Shown piece by piece: positions 49,017-60,000 of a stretch of 64,000 nucleotides of DNA. The stretch covers positions 66,068,765-66,132,764 of the forward strand of contig OY978526.1 of assembly GCA_963854835.1 (NCBI GenBank), in the 5' to 3' direction. The notes beneath the pieces are model-generated. The model saw only the letters and a list, made by a program, of their open reading frames with translations, searched no databases and was not told where the DNA came from. Made by a program: the position numbers and the translations under genes. The stretch's first letter is position 1, and the number at the start of each line of letters is the position of its first letter. The DNA comes from Megamerina dolium. Lineage: Eukaryota; Arthropoda; Insecta; Diptera; Megamerinidae.

Positions 49017-49982
49017 AAATTCTCACTCTAAGGGGAAGGAAACAAAATGAGCTTAAAACATCTGCAAATCGACAAATAATTTCTTATTTGCCTGGGAACA
49101 GCTTCTAGAAGGATGAAATGTACCTCCAACTCCGATTATTTTTATTTTCCCAATCATTCTTCCGAACAAACTTACCTTCTATCTCAATTTTTTAAGAGGG
49201 CTGCCGTACAAAATGAACGAAAAACACGTAAATATTGACAAATGGCTCCATAGCTTCCGAAGGATCGTTTACAGGTGGATGAAATGTAACTCCAACCCTC
49301 ATTGGTTTTACTAATTTCATATTTTGCCAAACATCCTTAACTTCTATCTTCATCCCTCAAGGTGGCTGCAATACAAAATGAAGACGAAAACACCAGGAAA
49401 TAAAGGAATCAAATGTAGGATCGACACCCACCAATATTTTATCTTCTATAATTTCTTAGAAGAGATATATAGGGGTATCAATCACTTAAGAGAGTTCCCA
49501 AACAAAGTGCAGATTTTTATGAAATTGGCTTCCATTGCTTCCAGGACAACCTAAGGGAAAACTTTTATTACCGAACCCTATGCCTTTACAATGTCATTAA
49601 TGAAATTGATTTAGCCATTATTCACTGTTCATATTAGATACATTTTAGTGAGTGAATTGCCATCTGATTTCTTTCTTATCAGAGAATATTTCGCTTAAAA
49701 TTTGGGTTATAAGTCATATCTTTGATATGTAAATTTCCATTAGGGTATGTCACCCATTGCCATATATATAAATGCATTGTACCATAATAAAATAAATAGA
49801 AATTCCAAGTTATCACAATCTTATTGAATAGTATCCTGCTATATAACTACAATATGTTAGACAGATTAGATTTTAAGGTAATAAATATGGGATATTATGT
49901 CAATTTTATTGTATTGATATGCATTTCTTTTTACAGTAAATAAATCATTAGAGTGAGTAACATTACTTGACCATAAAAGTAT
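49017..49982. repeat. Direct repeat, copy 1 (966 bp)
   Basis: The copy starts AAATTCTCACTCTAAGGGG and ends ACCATAAAAGTAT. It matches copy 2 (50253-51178) with about 13 substitutions counted by eye, and carries an extra 41 bp near 49437-49477 that copy 2 lacks. Within the copy a diverged internal duplication of about 190 bp is visible (AAATGTACCTCCAACTCC... and AAATGTAACTCCAACCCT...). No coding frame. Confidence 0.9.
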
Positions 49983-50252
49983 AAGATTTTTCTTTCGAAC
50001 GGTACCCACCTGTCGGCAAGCAATTGGCAATTCTTCCGACAGTAACAACTTGCCATGAAAAAGCTTCTTAAAGAACTCTGTGACAAAGCTCAGAAAAAGT
50101 GATGTCACAAGTGTTCTGCCGTTCGGAACCGGCTAAAATAAGTAGGTCCCTTCTAATATTGTCCAAAATTTAAGACGCACAACAGTAATGGAAGAGAAGC
50201 TCGGCCAATGAGCCCTTTGGGGCTTTAAGTGCCACATATTTTTTTTTTTTTT
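49983..50252 (+). mobile_element. SINE copy between the direct repeats, head missing
   Basis: This is the same family as at 19.3 kb, plus orientation. It starts TTCTTTCGAACGGTACCC without the tRNA head, runs through GCAAGCAATTGGCAATTCTT, CAACTTGCCATGAAAAAGCT and GTGATGTCACAAGTG, and ends AAGTGCCACATATT plus a run of T at 50239-50252. Confidence 0.8.
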
Positions 50253-51178
50253 AAATTCTCACTCTAAGGGGAAGGGAACAAAATGAGCTTAAAACATCTG
50301 CAAATCGACAAATAATTTCTTATTTGCCTGGGAACAGCTTCTAGAAGGATGAAATGCACCTCCAACTCCGATTATTTTTATTTTCCCAATCATTCTTCTG
50401 AACAAACTTACCTTCTATCTCAATTTTTTAAGAGGGCTGCAGTACAAAATGAACGAAAAACACGTAAATATTGACAAATGGCTCCATAGCTTCCGAAGGA
50501 TCGTTTACAGGTGGGTGAAATGTAACTCCAACCCTCATTGGTTTTACTAATTTCATATTTTGCCAAACATCCTTAACTTCTATCTTCATCCCTCAAGGTG
50601 GCTGCAATACAAAATGAAGACGAAAACACCAGGAAATAAAGGAATCAAATGTAGGATCGACACCCACCAATATCAATCACTTAAGAGAGTTCCCAAACAA
50701 AGTGCAGATTTTTATGAAATTGGCTTCCATTGCTTCCAGGACGACCTAATGGAAAACTTTTATTACCGAACCCTATGCCTTTACAATGTCCTTAATGAAA
50801 TTGATTTAGCCATTATTCACTGTTCATATTAGATACATTTTAGTGAGTGAATTGCCATCTGATTTCTTTCTTATCAGAGAATATTTCGCTTAAAATTTGG
50901 GTTATAAGTCATATCTTTGATATGTAAATTTCCATCAGGGTATGTCGCACATTGCCATATATATAAATGCATTGTACCATAATAAAATAAATAGAAATTC
51001 CAAGTTATCACAATCTTATTGAATAGTATCCTGCTATATAACTACAATATGTTAGACAGATTAGATTTTAAGGTAATAAATTATGGGATATTATGTCAAT
51101 TTAATTGTATTGATATGCATTTCTTTTTACAGTAAATAAATCATTAGAGTGAGTAACATTACTTGACCATAAAAGTAT
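50253..51178. repeat. Direct repeat, copy 2 (926 bp)
   Basis: Near-identical to 49017-49982 in the same orientation. It lacks the 41-bp segment of copy 1. The unit length from start to start is 1236 bp, equal to copy 1 plus the SINE. Confidence 0.9.
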
Positions 51179-51179
51179 T

Positions 51180-52510
51180 ATATTATTTATTTTAAATTTC
51201 CACCATTACAATCTTTTATATGATGGGTGTCAAATGATATTATCCATAGAGAAACTAGAAACTGGAAACCTAAAATTAGTAAAATTGTACGAATTTTTGA
51301 AAATAAATAAAGAAATTAATTAAGCTTGTAATTAAGTTGGTGTTAATAAATCTATGAATTTTTTTTTATGATAAAGAATTTCTTTCAAAAAAGACAGCCC
51401 TATTCTATACTATACTCGAACATATGCAAATATGTCAAATGCATGTAAAAATACGAATAACAGCTGACATAATGCCAAAAACTTTTCAATAACTACTTTC
51501 ACCCTCTTTATCACCAAAAGAATATGCAAACAAAAAACTTAAGTGGGACACTAAGAAGACAACAATTGCTACGATGACTTAGACACGTTGCCATTTGGCT
51601 CCATCGCCTCTGATTGTACGTATTATTTTTATCGAGAAAGTGTGTGAACAATTCTTCTCTGCCCACTCTATAAAATATTTTGCAACATTTTACCATTTCC
51701 TCGCTTACAATTTTTATGCCGCTCATGTCGTAGTGCTTGTCTCTTTTCGATGTTGTATACGACAATTTGGCTAATGTCCAATTTGAAGTTGAGCTGATTT
51801 GAGTTTGAATGAGATGTCGTTGTGCGCGATTTTCGATTGGGCTCCCTACCGACATGCATATGCACGTACTACTCGTATACTATCCACAGTAGATACTTGA
51901 GAGTGGAATTATTTGACATTTGAATAATGTGGCATGAAGCAAGCAACTAATGCTTTCAATGCAAGGATAAGAACTAACAAAAAAAAAAAATGGTAAATAA
52001 AAATGGGTAGGAAAAAAATGAAAAACTATAAAAATGAATCGGGGGGTTTAGTTTCTTTTGTAAGTTCGTTTTTACGCCATTTGAAATTTATAACAAGCGA
52101 CAATCAATTTAAGTGTCGCAAAAAATATGGTTAAAAGCAAATTTATTGACTTTTAAGATGGTTCTTTTGATTCTTTTGTACATACAACTCTCGAATTATA
52201 TGTAAAAAAAAAATAGAAATAAAAAAGCTAGTGAGTTTTGTTTCTGGCATATGCTCTACAAAATAATAAACCATTGATGATCATTATGGAAGTGTTAAAA
52301 ACATGTTTATAGAAAAGTTGTAAAAAATGTAATTAGATCTTCACAATCATTTTAATGGTAAAGATGAAATTATGTGTAATAATAACTTTTGTAATAATTG
52401 ATAAAGCCTGTAGTATTGTTAAACAGTGTAACATTTTCGTAATTTTCTATGAGCATTCTTATAAAATGACTTTACCTGTATTGAAACATAATAATTAAAT
52501 TTATCTGTTC
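51180..52510. other. AT-rich non-coding region
   Basis: No gene recognised. The minus-strand frame 51511-51855 and its overlap partner show no domain. Confidence 0.45.
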
Positions 52511-52514
52511 ATAA

Positions 52515-52650
52515 AATGCCGGAAGAATTGCCAGTTGCTTGTCGACAGGTCGTCATCATTCGAAAGAAAATTCTTTTTGATTTTAAATCTGCGCATCAGC
52601 AGGGGATCGAATTTTCGACCTACGACCACTGAGTTACAGCATCCATTGAG
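52515..52650 (-). mobile_element. SINE copy, head half only
   Basis: Minus strand, head at right. The complement of GACCACTGAGTTACAGCATCC gives the A box TAACTCAGTGG, and the complement of GGGGATCGAATTTTCGACC carries a B-box-like TTCGATCCCC. The body stops at GCCGGAAGAATTGCC near 52517, so the 3' half is missing. Confidence 0.75.
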
Positions 52651-53255
52651 CTGAACGTCTCAATTTATGAAGACTGGACGTCAAATTTATGAAGTCTTAA
52701 TTAAAGATGAAAGCTCACCAGTTTGATATATTTATATATTTAGAAAGATATATTTGCTTCTTTTATATGTAGTGTAAACGAATGTAAAACAAATGGGATC
52801 CTACCTTCTAATTTGAGAAGAAGAAACTGCGGCATCTTATGGTGATTTTGCCAAACTCTTCAAAATAGCGATGACATCCTCGTTTGGGTTGAATTTTTTC
52901 GTCTGACACATATTTTAAAGTGGGGAAAATATACAAAATAATTCATTTAACTTGTGTTCGTGTATTTTTGTGATGGAACGGAAGTTTTTTAAGACTAATG
53001 AGGCCGGGTGGCCTGGCTGAGCCTTGTCGAAAACAAATGTCAATGTTATACTCCTCGAACTAATATCTATCGGTTGTCATAGATAGCGAAGACAGCATAG
53101 ACAGCATCCAAAGATAGCATCCCCAGATTTCGTGCTTATTTTTTAGAATGTTCCCCTATCGAAAAATAAAAACTGCTTTCACATACACACACACCCTTTC
53201 AACGGATTTAGGTCTGCCTGGACCTGGTCTGAGCTGGACAAATTCTACTTCGAAG
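52650..53255. other. Unresolved spacer
   Basis: No gene or repeat boundary recognised; the text near 53070-53130 contains a short AGACAGCAT repeat. Confidence 0.4.
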
Positions 53256-53257
53256 TG

Positions 53258-55100
53258 TTACCCTGCATGCAAGTGCGAGGGTATATTGATTTTGACTCAG
53301 TATTTGTAATCATCTATTCTTCATGATCGTCGCCTACATAGTCGATTTAAAGATGTTCGCCCGTTCGTCTGTCTATCATCTGGCTGGTTCGCACGATAAC
53401 TTTAACAAATGTTAGGATATTTCGTAAATTAATCCCGCAATAATATTTCAAGAAATTGTGAATCCACATCCACTATTTATTTTGGCTCCCATAGAAAGCC
53501 GAAGAGTTAAAAAAACTTTAAGCCACCAAAACATATTGGGTATTTCAAAAAGTTCGATAACAAATTGACGATAGATGGCTCTAAAATGTAACATCTCTTG
53601 TAATATTAATTGCATCTGGCTATAGTTGTTTAAAAGTGGCATTTTAAGTTTAATTTTGTTAGAAGTCATTATTAAAATCGTATCGAAACAAAGTGGTTTG
53701 CTCGTTTTCGATCTAATAATTTTGATGTTAAAGATGCATCTCGCTCTAATCGACCAATCACTGAAAAAGTCTATGAAATCATGGAGAAAATTGAGTAAAG
53801 CCGGCACATAAGTAGCGTGGACATTGCTAGGGAACTAGGCATTTATCACCAAACAGATATCAACCATTTGAAGAAAGCTGGATACTCAAAGAAGCTCGAT
53901 GATTGGGTGCCACATGAATTAACTGTGAAAAATTTAATGGACCGAATTTCCATTTGCGATTCACTGCTAAAAGGAAACGAAATCGAACTATTTCTGAAGC
54001 GAATGATTACGGGCGATGAAAACTGGATCACGTACGATCATGGACGAAGCGAGTTGGAGCTTCACAAATGGTGGCAAAGCCAGGAGTGACACCAAGAAAG
54101 GTAATACTGTGTATCTAGTTCATTATGAGCTTCTAATTAAAACGGCCAGACTTGAAAAAAAAGAAAAGGTGTTGTATTCCATCATGACATTGCCAGACCA
54201 CACACATCTTTGATAACCCGGCAGAAACTGAGAGAGCTTGACTGTGAAGTTTTGATTCATCTACCATATAGCCCGTACCAGGACTCGTACCAGATTATCA
54301 TTTGTTTCGATCTCTGCAGAACTCTCTTCATGTAAATTTAGATGTAGAGGCCTGCAAAACGCACTTATATCAGTTTTTCGCTCAGGAAACCCAGAAGTTC
54401 TACACAGATGGAATAATGGAAACTTCAAAAATGGCAAAACGTTATCGATCAAAACGGCACATATCTGTTTTAATAAAGCTCGTTTCAGATATAAGAAAAA
54501 AGTGTTTCATTTTTAGCCAAATTTGTAACCGAACTTTTTCGAACACCCAAGACATATTCTTCCGTATTAATAGTGAGCCTGGCTCCTATAAAAAGTCGCG
54601 AAATTAAAAAAAATTTTTAACCAAAATAACATAAAATGAATATTAATAAAAAATATTGTAAATTCAAACAATTTTGAACGAAATAGTCACACCACGCCTG
54701 CTATTTATTCTAGCTTCTATATAAAGCAATCAAGTTTAGAAAAATTTTAAACCAATGTAGATTAATTTTGCAAGGTCAAATGGTTTCTCAAGAATGGAGT
54801 GGCACACTTCCACTACTTATTGTAGCTCGACATTAAGCTGCAGAGTTTTTAAAAATTTTAAATCTCCATAACAATCATATTTGGTACGTAGATAAATAAT
54901 GAAAGGAAAATAATTTTTTGAGAAATGCGTTAGCCATGCATACTATTTATTGTATTGTACCTCCCATACAAGGCTGCTTATTTTTTACAAATTTAAAATC
55001 TTTGTAACTTATGCAGCCTTCAGCCAACCATACAACCATATTTGGGACTTTGATTAAAATTGTATGGGGATGAAATGAGCGAATCACATTCATTATTTAA
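53258..55100. repeat. Second copy of the (GTCC)n-family repeat, split by a mariner
   Basis: The left part (53258-53535) starts TTACCCTGCATGCAAGTGCG and shares GTCTGTCTATCATCTGGCTGG and GGTTCGCACGATAACTT with the copy at 27.1 kb. After the mariner (53536-54550) it resumes with several weak units of GGCTCCTATAAAAAG, CACGCCTGCTATTTATT and CTCCCATACAAGG down to about 55100. Strongly diverged from the first copy; the (GTCC) tract is reduced to GCCCGTTCGTCTGTC. Confidence 0.65.
53536..54550 (+). mobile_element. Mariner (irritans-like) with both TIRs, 1015 bp
   Basis: The left end TTGGGTATTTCAAAAAGTTCG at 53536 and the complement of the right end (TTGGGTGTTCGAAAAAGTTCG) agree at most positions. TA precedes the left end (53534-53535); on the right the TA lies after a GACA insertion or change. 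Transposase pieces in the plus frames are VDIARELGIYHQTDINHLKK (HTH region, 53817 on), WVPHELTVKNLMDRISICDS, MITGDENWITYD with the first Asp, HHDIARPHTSLITR with the second, and a frameshifted third block (LPYSP near 54267). The coding sequence is shorter than the usual 345 codons, with the middle between the first and second Asp largely missing. Non-functional. Confidence 0.85.
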
Positions 55101-56920
55101 TCTATCTTTGACTAAGGAAGATACAATAAAATCTCTCTGAATCTCTGCCAAGGAGTTTTGTATTATTCAAATGTCGGAATAGGACAAGTTACCATTACCA
55201 ATATTCAACCGATGCCATAGGTATAAATGAGTTGGTAGATGTTAACACTGGAAGCCACCTATATTTATTTACCAACCTATATTCCATTCTATGAATTAAC
55301 GTCAGTAGAAATATGTGTCCTTTACTTATGGTTTCTCAATAGAATAGCTTGCAATTGTAGGTGGTATTTAACAGTTATGACCCTATGAGCTGCTTCGGTA
55401 TTTATGTAAGGCTTAACCTTTTATTAGATAATTGAATTTGTAATAAGATTGAACAATTTAGATACCTTTAAGTTTGAAATGAATGTGATGTAAGCGTTTA
55501 ATAATACAATTGAGACATATAAATTCTATAAATGTAAAATTTTATTGATACCGAGTATTTTCCATTCTACACACATTGTATGAGTACAACATATCTGCTC
55601 TTATTATTCTACAGAGATATGGAGAGCACTTGTACGAACATGCTCATATACGTAAGTATGTAGTTAAAGAAACATATTTTCATTTTCATTGTGGTAACAG
55701 AATAAATTAATATAAATAAATGTAAGCAATAAACACATATTTACAGAGTAACAACAAAATTAAGGATACAGAGAGATAGGAAACCACCGGTGTGTTAGCA
55801 TTAAAACTATATTCCTCTACATATGTTGGAACGTGTCACATATGAAATACCATATGCCATCATATAAACATTCCCCAATACACGCCACATTGATAAACAC
55901 GCTTATATGTAGGTACTATGTTGCTTTTATTGGTATGATTGTATGTATTGTACGAGCAGTAGTAGCAGCAACAGCTTTAAAACTATCAGAATACACCTGC
56001 ACTGGCAACCAATAAAGTCATCAGTAACGCACTACCACACTAATACCCGTAACCATCAGTACTAATACTTTGGCAATCAGCAAGTAGCATAGTCGCCAAT
56101 ATTTTACCACACAATAGCAGACAAAGGAGTCATCACTGAATGTTGCGAACAGAAATAGAAGCTATGTATTCAGTGTGAGGAGTACCTATGTACGTTCAAT
56201 TCTAGTAAATTTGAAACGTATCAAAACCAACAACAACAACAGCAGGCAAAACTTAATGATAATTGACAGAGGAAAACGACAAGTTGATCCGGTGCCAAAT
56301 GAAAACGCACCATAACAAACGTGTTGCATTAACTTAAATGACTTGATACGGCTGAGATGATAATGACGATGATGCTGATGTCAGTGGGTAGTGAATTTGA
56401 AGAATGTTTGAATGCTGGACATACATACATCGATATATTTGTATGTATATATTTAGCTGTGGGTGAAAAAAGGTCGACCCGAACCTACAATGAAGGGTGC
56501 AATGTGAGTCTAAGTAGATACTCACTCCATATACCAATGCATTTCACAGTTTGGGTGTGAACATTTTAAAATGTTATGTTCTGAGCCAATATCCGATTAC
56601 GAAGACGACAACGACAACGACAATACCAACGACGAGACAAATTGAAGACAGACAAAATGAATAGGTGCTAAGACTAATAGACAGATTGTACCTTACGAAA
56701 TGCTGCATCAATTAAATAAGATGACCATGAAATTGCTTAAATTATCATGTGGGTAGTATTTGTATTGCTGCAATAGTCTCTTTGGTATATTACTCGAATA
56801 ATTTATAAGAATTCAATGTTATACTTTAAGGTGCTACAGGATTTTAATGTATTATATATTAATTTTATCTAGTCCTTTCAATTAATCTTTTGCATGCATT
56901 TATGAAAGTTCATACGAGGG
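55100..56920. other. Triplet-rich non-coding island
   Basis: CAACAACAACAACAGCAGG near 56228, GATGATAATGACGATGATGC near 56356 and ACGACAACGACAACGACAAT near 56602 mark it. The short frames here are repeat artefacts. No gene called. Confidence 0.45.
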
Positions 56921-57219
56921 ACTAAGCCACTCACGTAAGTTGATATTTCTTCAGACAATTTTTTTTTTGGCTGAAGAAAGCAATAAGAAATGTTTACAAT
57001 AAAACATGCCATTCTAATGTTTTTTCTGACGAATGATTTATTTTGATTTTGATGAAGTATGAAAAATTCCTTGAAACTTCAGGGTGCGATATCTCGAAAA
57101 TAGGTCTTTTGGTTAGTTCTAATAATATTGCATAATATTCATCCATAATTATTGTTTCGAATCTTTGGTCGTTAGAGACTTTGGTCATTTGAGCATGAGT
57201 AGTGAGTCGTGAGTTTGAA

Positions 57220-57435
57220 TCTCGGCCGAAACAATTTTATTAGTACCCTCTGAGTTTTTTCTGAGTTCAAAAATATAGTTTTTCGATTATTTTGCTAACT
57301 TCTTACGGTTAAAATAAAAAAAAGCGGGATGTCCGACAGCCTGGATGGACCACATACTATGCACTTGTTGAATCCAAATCCGTGTCCAGATTTCGGCCAT
57401 CACTCTCAGTTTTCTTTCTAACCTCAATAAACCTA
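57220..57435. repeat. Dispersed repeat related to 29.4-30.1 kb
   Basis: The complement of CACTCTCAGTTTTCTTTCTA here matches the block at about 29816-29836, and both neighbourhoods carry a GACATCC(A/G)ACTT or GATGTCCGACAG-type sequence. Element type unknown. Confidence 0.45.
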
Positions 57436-57885
57436 AATAAATACCGAATTATTCTTGGGCTAAAGTGGTTTTTGAATTGATTTGAGATGAGATTTGTAAC
57501 CCGGTAATGCTGTGAGACTCAAAAATTTTGGCAGCAGTAGCAATATTCTTAGTTAATACGTTGCTTCACGTGAACTTCTTTTTTTATTAATATAAGGTCT
57601 AGTAAAAAGAAATCTATTATTTTTGCATTAAATTGAAGGTTTTATTTAGCATAGCTAGAACGATCCGATTTATGTCTAATATGCATCGTTTTGTTCGATA
57701 ACTTGTTGCCATTTTGAAAAGAATTTCATAATGCCACTCTCATAGAAACCCTCGTTCCTATTGGCAAAAAACTGGGACAGTCGATTTTCACAAGCTTCTC
57801 TTGAGGCGAATTTTTCACCAGCAAAATCATTCGCAATAGACAGGAACAGGTAGTAATCACTTGGTGCCAGGTCCGGACTATAAGG

Positions 57886-57933
57886 TGGATGCATAAGAAC
57901 CTCCCAACCAGTTGGGAGGTTCTTATGCATCCA
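57886..57933. repeat. Hairpin 1: 23-bp perfect arms, 2-nt loop
   Basis: Left arm 57886-57908 and right arm 57911-57933 are exact complements, with CA between. The left arm is the mariner coding text for GWEVLMHP; the right arm is its mirror copy. Confidence 0.95.
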
Positions 57934-57968
57934 GGAAGTTGCAATGTCTTGCAACTTCCTGGATGCAT
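57925..57968. repeat. Hairpin 2: 20-bp perfect arms, 4-nt loop
   Basis: Left arm 57925-57944 and right arm 57949-57968 are exact complements around TGTC. It overlaps hairpin 1 by nine bases. Confidence 0.95.
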
Positions 57969-57970
57969 GC

Positions 57971-58014
57971 AGGAAGTTGCAATGTCTTGCTTCTGCAAGA
58001 CATTGCAACTTCCT
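57971..58014. repeat. Hairpin 3: 20-bp perfect arms, 4-nt loop
   Basis: Left arm 57971-57990 and right arm 57995-58014 are exact complements around TTCT. Its arm AGGAAGTTGCAATGTCTTGC shares AGGAAGTTGCAATGTC with the stem and loop of hairpin 2. Confidence 0.95.
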
Positions 58015-58605
58015 CAGAAATTGTGGGTACATTTAAATCTCGATGGATGTTAACGTTCCTCATATACCAAGGCGCGTTTACAATAATTCGAAGACACTTG
58101 GATTGTATTCGCTGCAATTTTTCGATATTTGACGGAGATGCGGTGCCCCAAAACTGAATACCATAAGTCCAGATTGGCTTCAGGATTGCTTTATATAATA
58201 TCACTTGTATTCGAGATTCAACTTTGATCTTTGTGTATCAGCCACCATAACTGATTAATTTTAAGCTTGATCTGAGTTTTCTTTGCCTCTATGTGATTTT
58301 TCCAGGTCAGCCTTCTGTCGAGGTGAATACCCAAGTACTTTGTTGAGGAACATTGTGGAACTGATTGGCCATTAATTTTAAGTGGGGGACATGCATCTAG
58401 CCTTAGCGTGAAGGTTACATGTACGCTCTTTGATTCATTGACTTTTAGTAGGTTCTATGGGGTTAGAGCGAGAGCACAATATTGCCTTATCATCTGCAAA
58501 GGTCGATATAAATGTATAGTTATTGCTGGGCATATCTGTAGTGTATAAGAGATACAGTAAGGGGCCCAAAACGCTTCCCTGAGGAACGCCAGCGTGAATA
58601 TCCAA
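58015..58605 (-). mobile_element. Jockey-type RT fragment as filler inside the mariner
   Basis: The minus strand reads AGVPQGSVLGPLLYLLYTTD near 58545-58600, then STFADDKAILCS with an intact FADD box at 58489-58500. After a frameshift come the thumb-like STKYLGIHLDRRLTWKNHI near 58300 and LKPIWTYGIQFWGTASPSN near 58130-58190, ending LNVPTISEE near 58025. It has neither endonuclease, 3' UTR nor tail, and no target duplication at the joints, so it did not arrive by ordinary retrotransposition. Confidence 0.8.
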
Positions 58606-59429
58606 TGTCGTAAGTGAACCACTTTTCTTCACCAGTAAACATCCGCTTCAGAAATGGATTGATTTTGTTGCAAATCAGCAGCGATTCGGAGATGGAAATT
58701 CGGTCCATGAGGTTTTTTAATTTAACTCGTGTGACACCCATACATCGAACTTTTTTTTGTATCCAACCTTATTTAAATGGTTCCAAACGGGTTTTTGTGC
58801 AATGATTAGCTCCTGGGTAATAGAAACAGTGGTTACATGACGGTCAGACTCGACCATTTCATTATTTTATCGATATTTTCAACAATCGGCCTTCCAGAGC
58901 CTGGGGCATCTTTGCTATCAAAATTACCAGAACGGAATCGACGAAACCAAAATTACACGTGATTGGCTGTTACAGTATCATGACCATAAACACTATTCAC
59001 TTTTTTAGCCATCTGGCTTGCGTTTTCACCTTTATCGAAGAAAAACTGTAAAATATGGCGTATTTTCTCTTTAATAATGTCCATCTTTGACGCGTGCTCA
59101 AACAATACTGAGCAATCACAAACCTGCCTAAAAAGTTTATTTAGTACGAAATCCTATCTTTCTAACGCCATCTAGCGTAATCCGATCGCACTTATACAAC
59201 GCGAGATACAGATTACTAAAGCCATCTATTGGAAAACTAATGGATTTTTTTTACTACACCGTAGTTTTTGTATTTTTCAATCCAACTTTATGTCATTCAA
59301 GAATTTTGCATATGCAAGTTGCATTTAAAGACCTATTGTCCCATTGTGATACTTATTTGAATAGAAACTGATTACTAATTTCAGCGGGTGGTTGTAAACC
59401 ACCTTGAAGCCTTGGAACAGCTTAGATTT

Positions 59430-60000
59430 CATTAGCGGTACTTATTAGGCCTATGATACAATGCCTCGTAAGGCTTTTCTGTTAAGTCTTAGAGTTGTCC
59501 GATATTCAATGTTTGCATTCCCCCTTCTTTTCGTTTGTTATTTGGGTGTGGTCTCAATTTGATTATATATTTCCCTATATGTTATGAAAATGTCTACCGA
59601 CTGATGCTTTTTCGGTGGTTTCGATCCATATCGGGAATACCTAGATGACCGGGGAGTCAGCAGATCACATGTTGCGGGATCGATTGTAGTGGTTCTTTGA
59701 TATGCTTGAGCACGTTGATTTTACATATTTAGCAATCTACTGCCCTGATCGCTGCCTGACAGTCCACAAAAATTATTATTTTCGAGAGAGTAAGCTCGTC
59801 AGTCTATCACTTTGGATTGGAAGGTGCCACCAGCATTTTCTAATATCTCCAAATAAATTCCTGCTCCTGTACCAATCTTATCTTGAATCCATCCATGAAG
59901 GTGATCAGTTTCACTTGTCTGGGAGATAGCAGCTTTCCAAACTTCCGTTGATGGAAGTTTGATGCTATAGTGAGCATCGAAGTTCCGTATTAGAATTTGG
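59430..60000 (-). mobile_element. LINE RNase H relic
   Basis: Minus-strand frames show a degenerate RNase H: WMDGFK near 59880 and IGTGAGIYL-like text near 59860 in mixed frames, IIIFVDCQAAIRAVDC near 59730-59785 (compare IFSDSQAAIKAL) and PGHLGIPDMDRNHRKS near 59610-59650 (compare PGHxGIxGNE). Stops and shifts throughout. Confidence 0.5.

Larger units (their letters stand above)
57595..59261 (-). mobile_element. Mariner with TIRs, middle replaced by foreign DNA, 1667 bp
   Basis: The left end AGGTCTAGTAAAAAGAAATC at 57595 and the complement of the right end (CGGTGTAGTAAAAAAAATCC, ending 59261) are inverted repeats, with TA at 57593-57594 and 59262-59263. On the minus strand the transposase starts near 59080 (LKEKIRHILQFFFDKGENA), goes on to the linker GAPGSGRPIV near 58900, NLMDRISISES near 58690, and FLKRMFTGEEKW near 58620, where the first catalytic Asp is Glu. 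The sequence then leaves mariner and returns near 57910 at GWEVLMHPPYSPDLAPSDYY (third Asp intact), ending with FFSKWQQVIE. The region of the second Asp is absent; 57.89-58.60 kb holds hairpins and a LINE fragment instead. Confidence 0.88.

Noticed and set aside
49017..51178. LTR retrotransposon with two long terminal repeats
   Set aside because: The copies lack TG..CA ends, and the 270-bp interior is a SINE without a primer binding site or polypurine tract.
51511..51855. Minus-strand frame of 114 codons
   Set aside because: No recognisable domain, no splice context, overlapped by another equally poor frame on the same strand.
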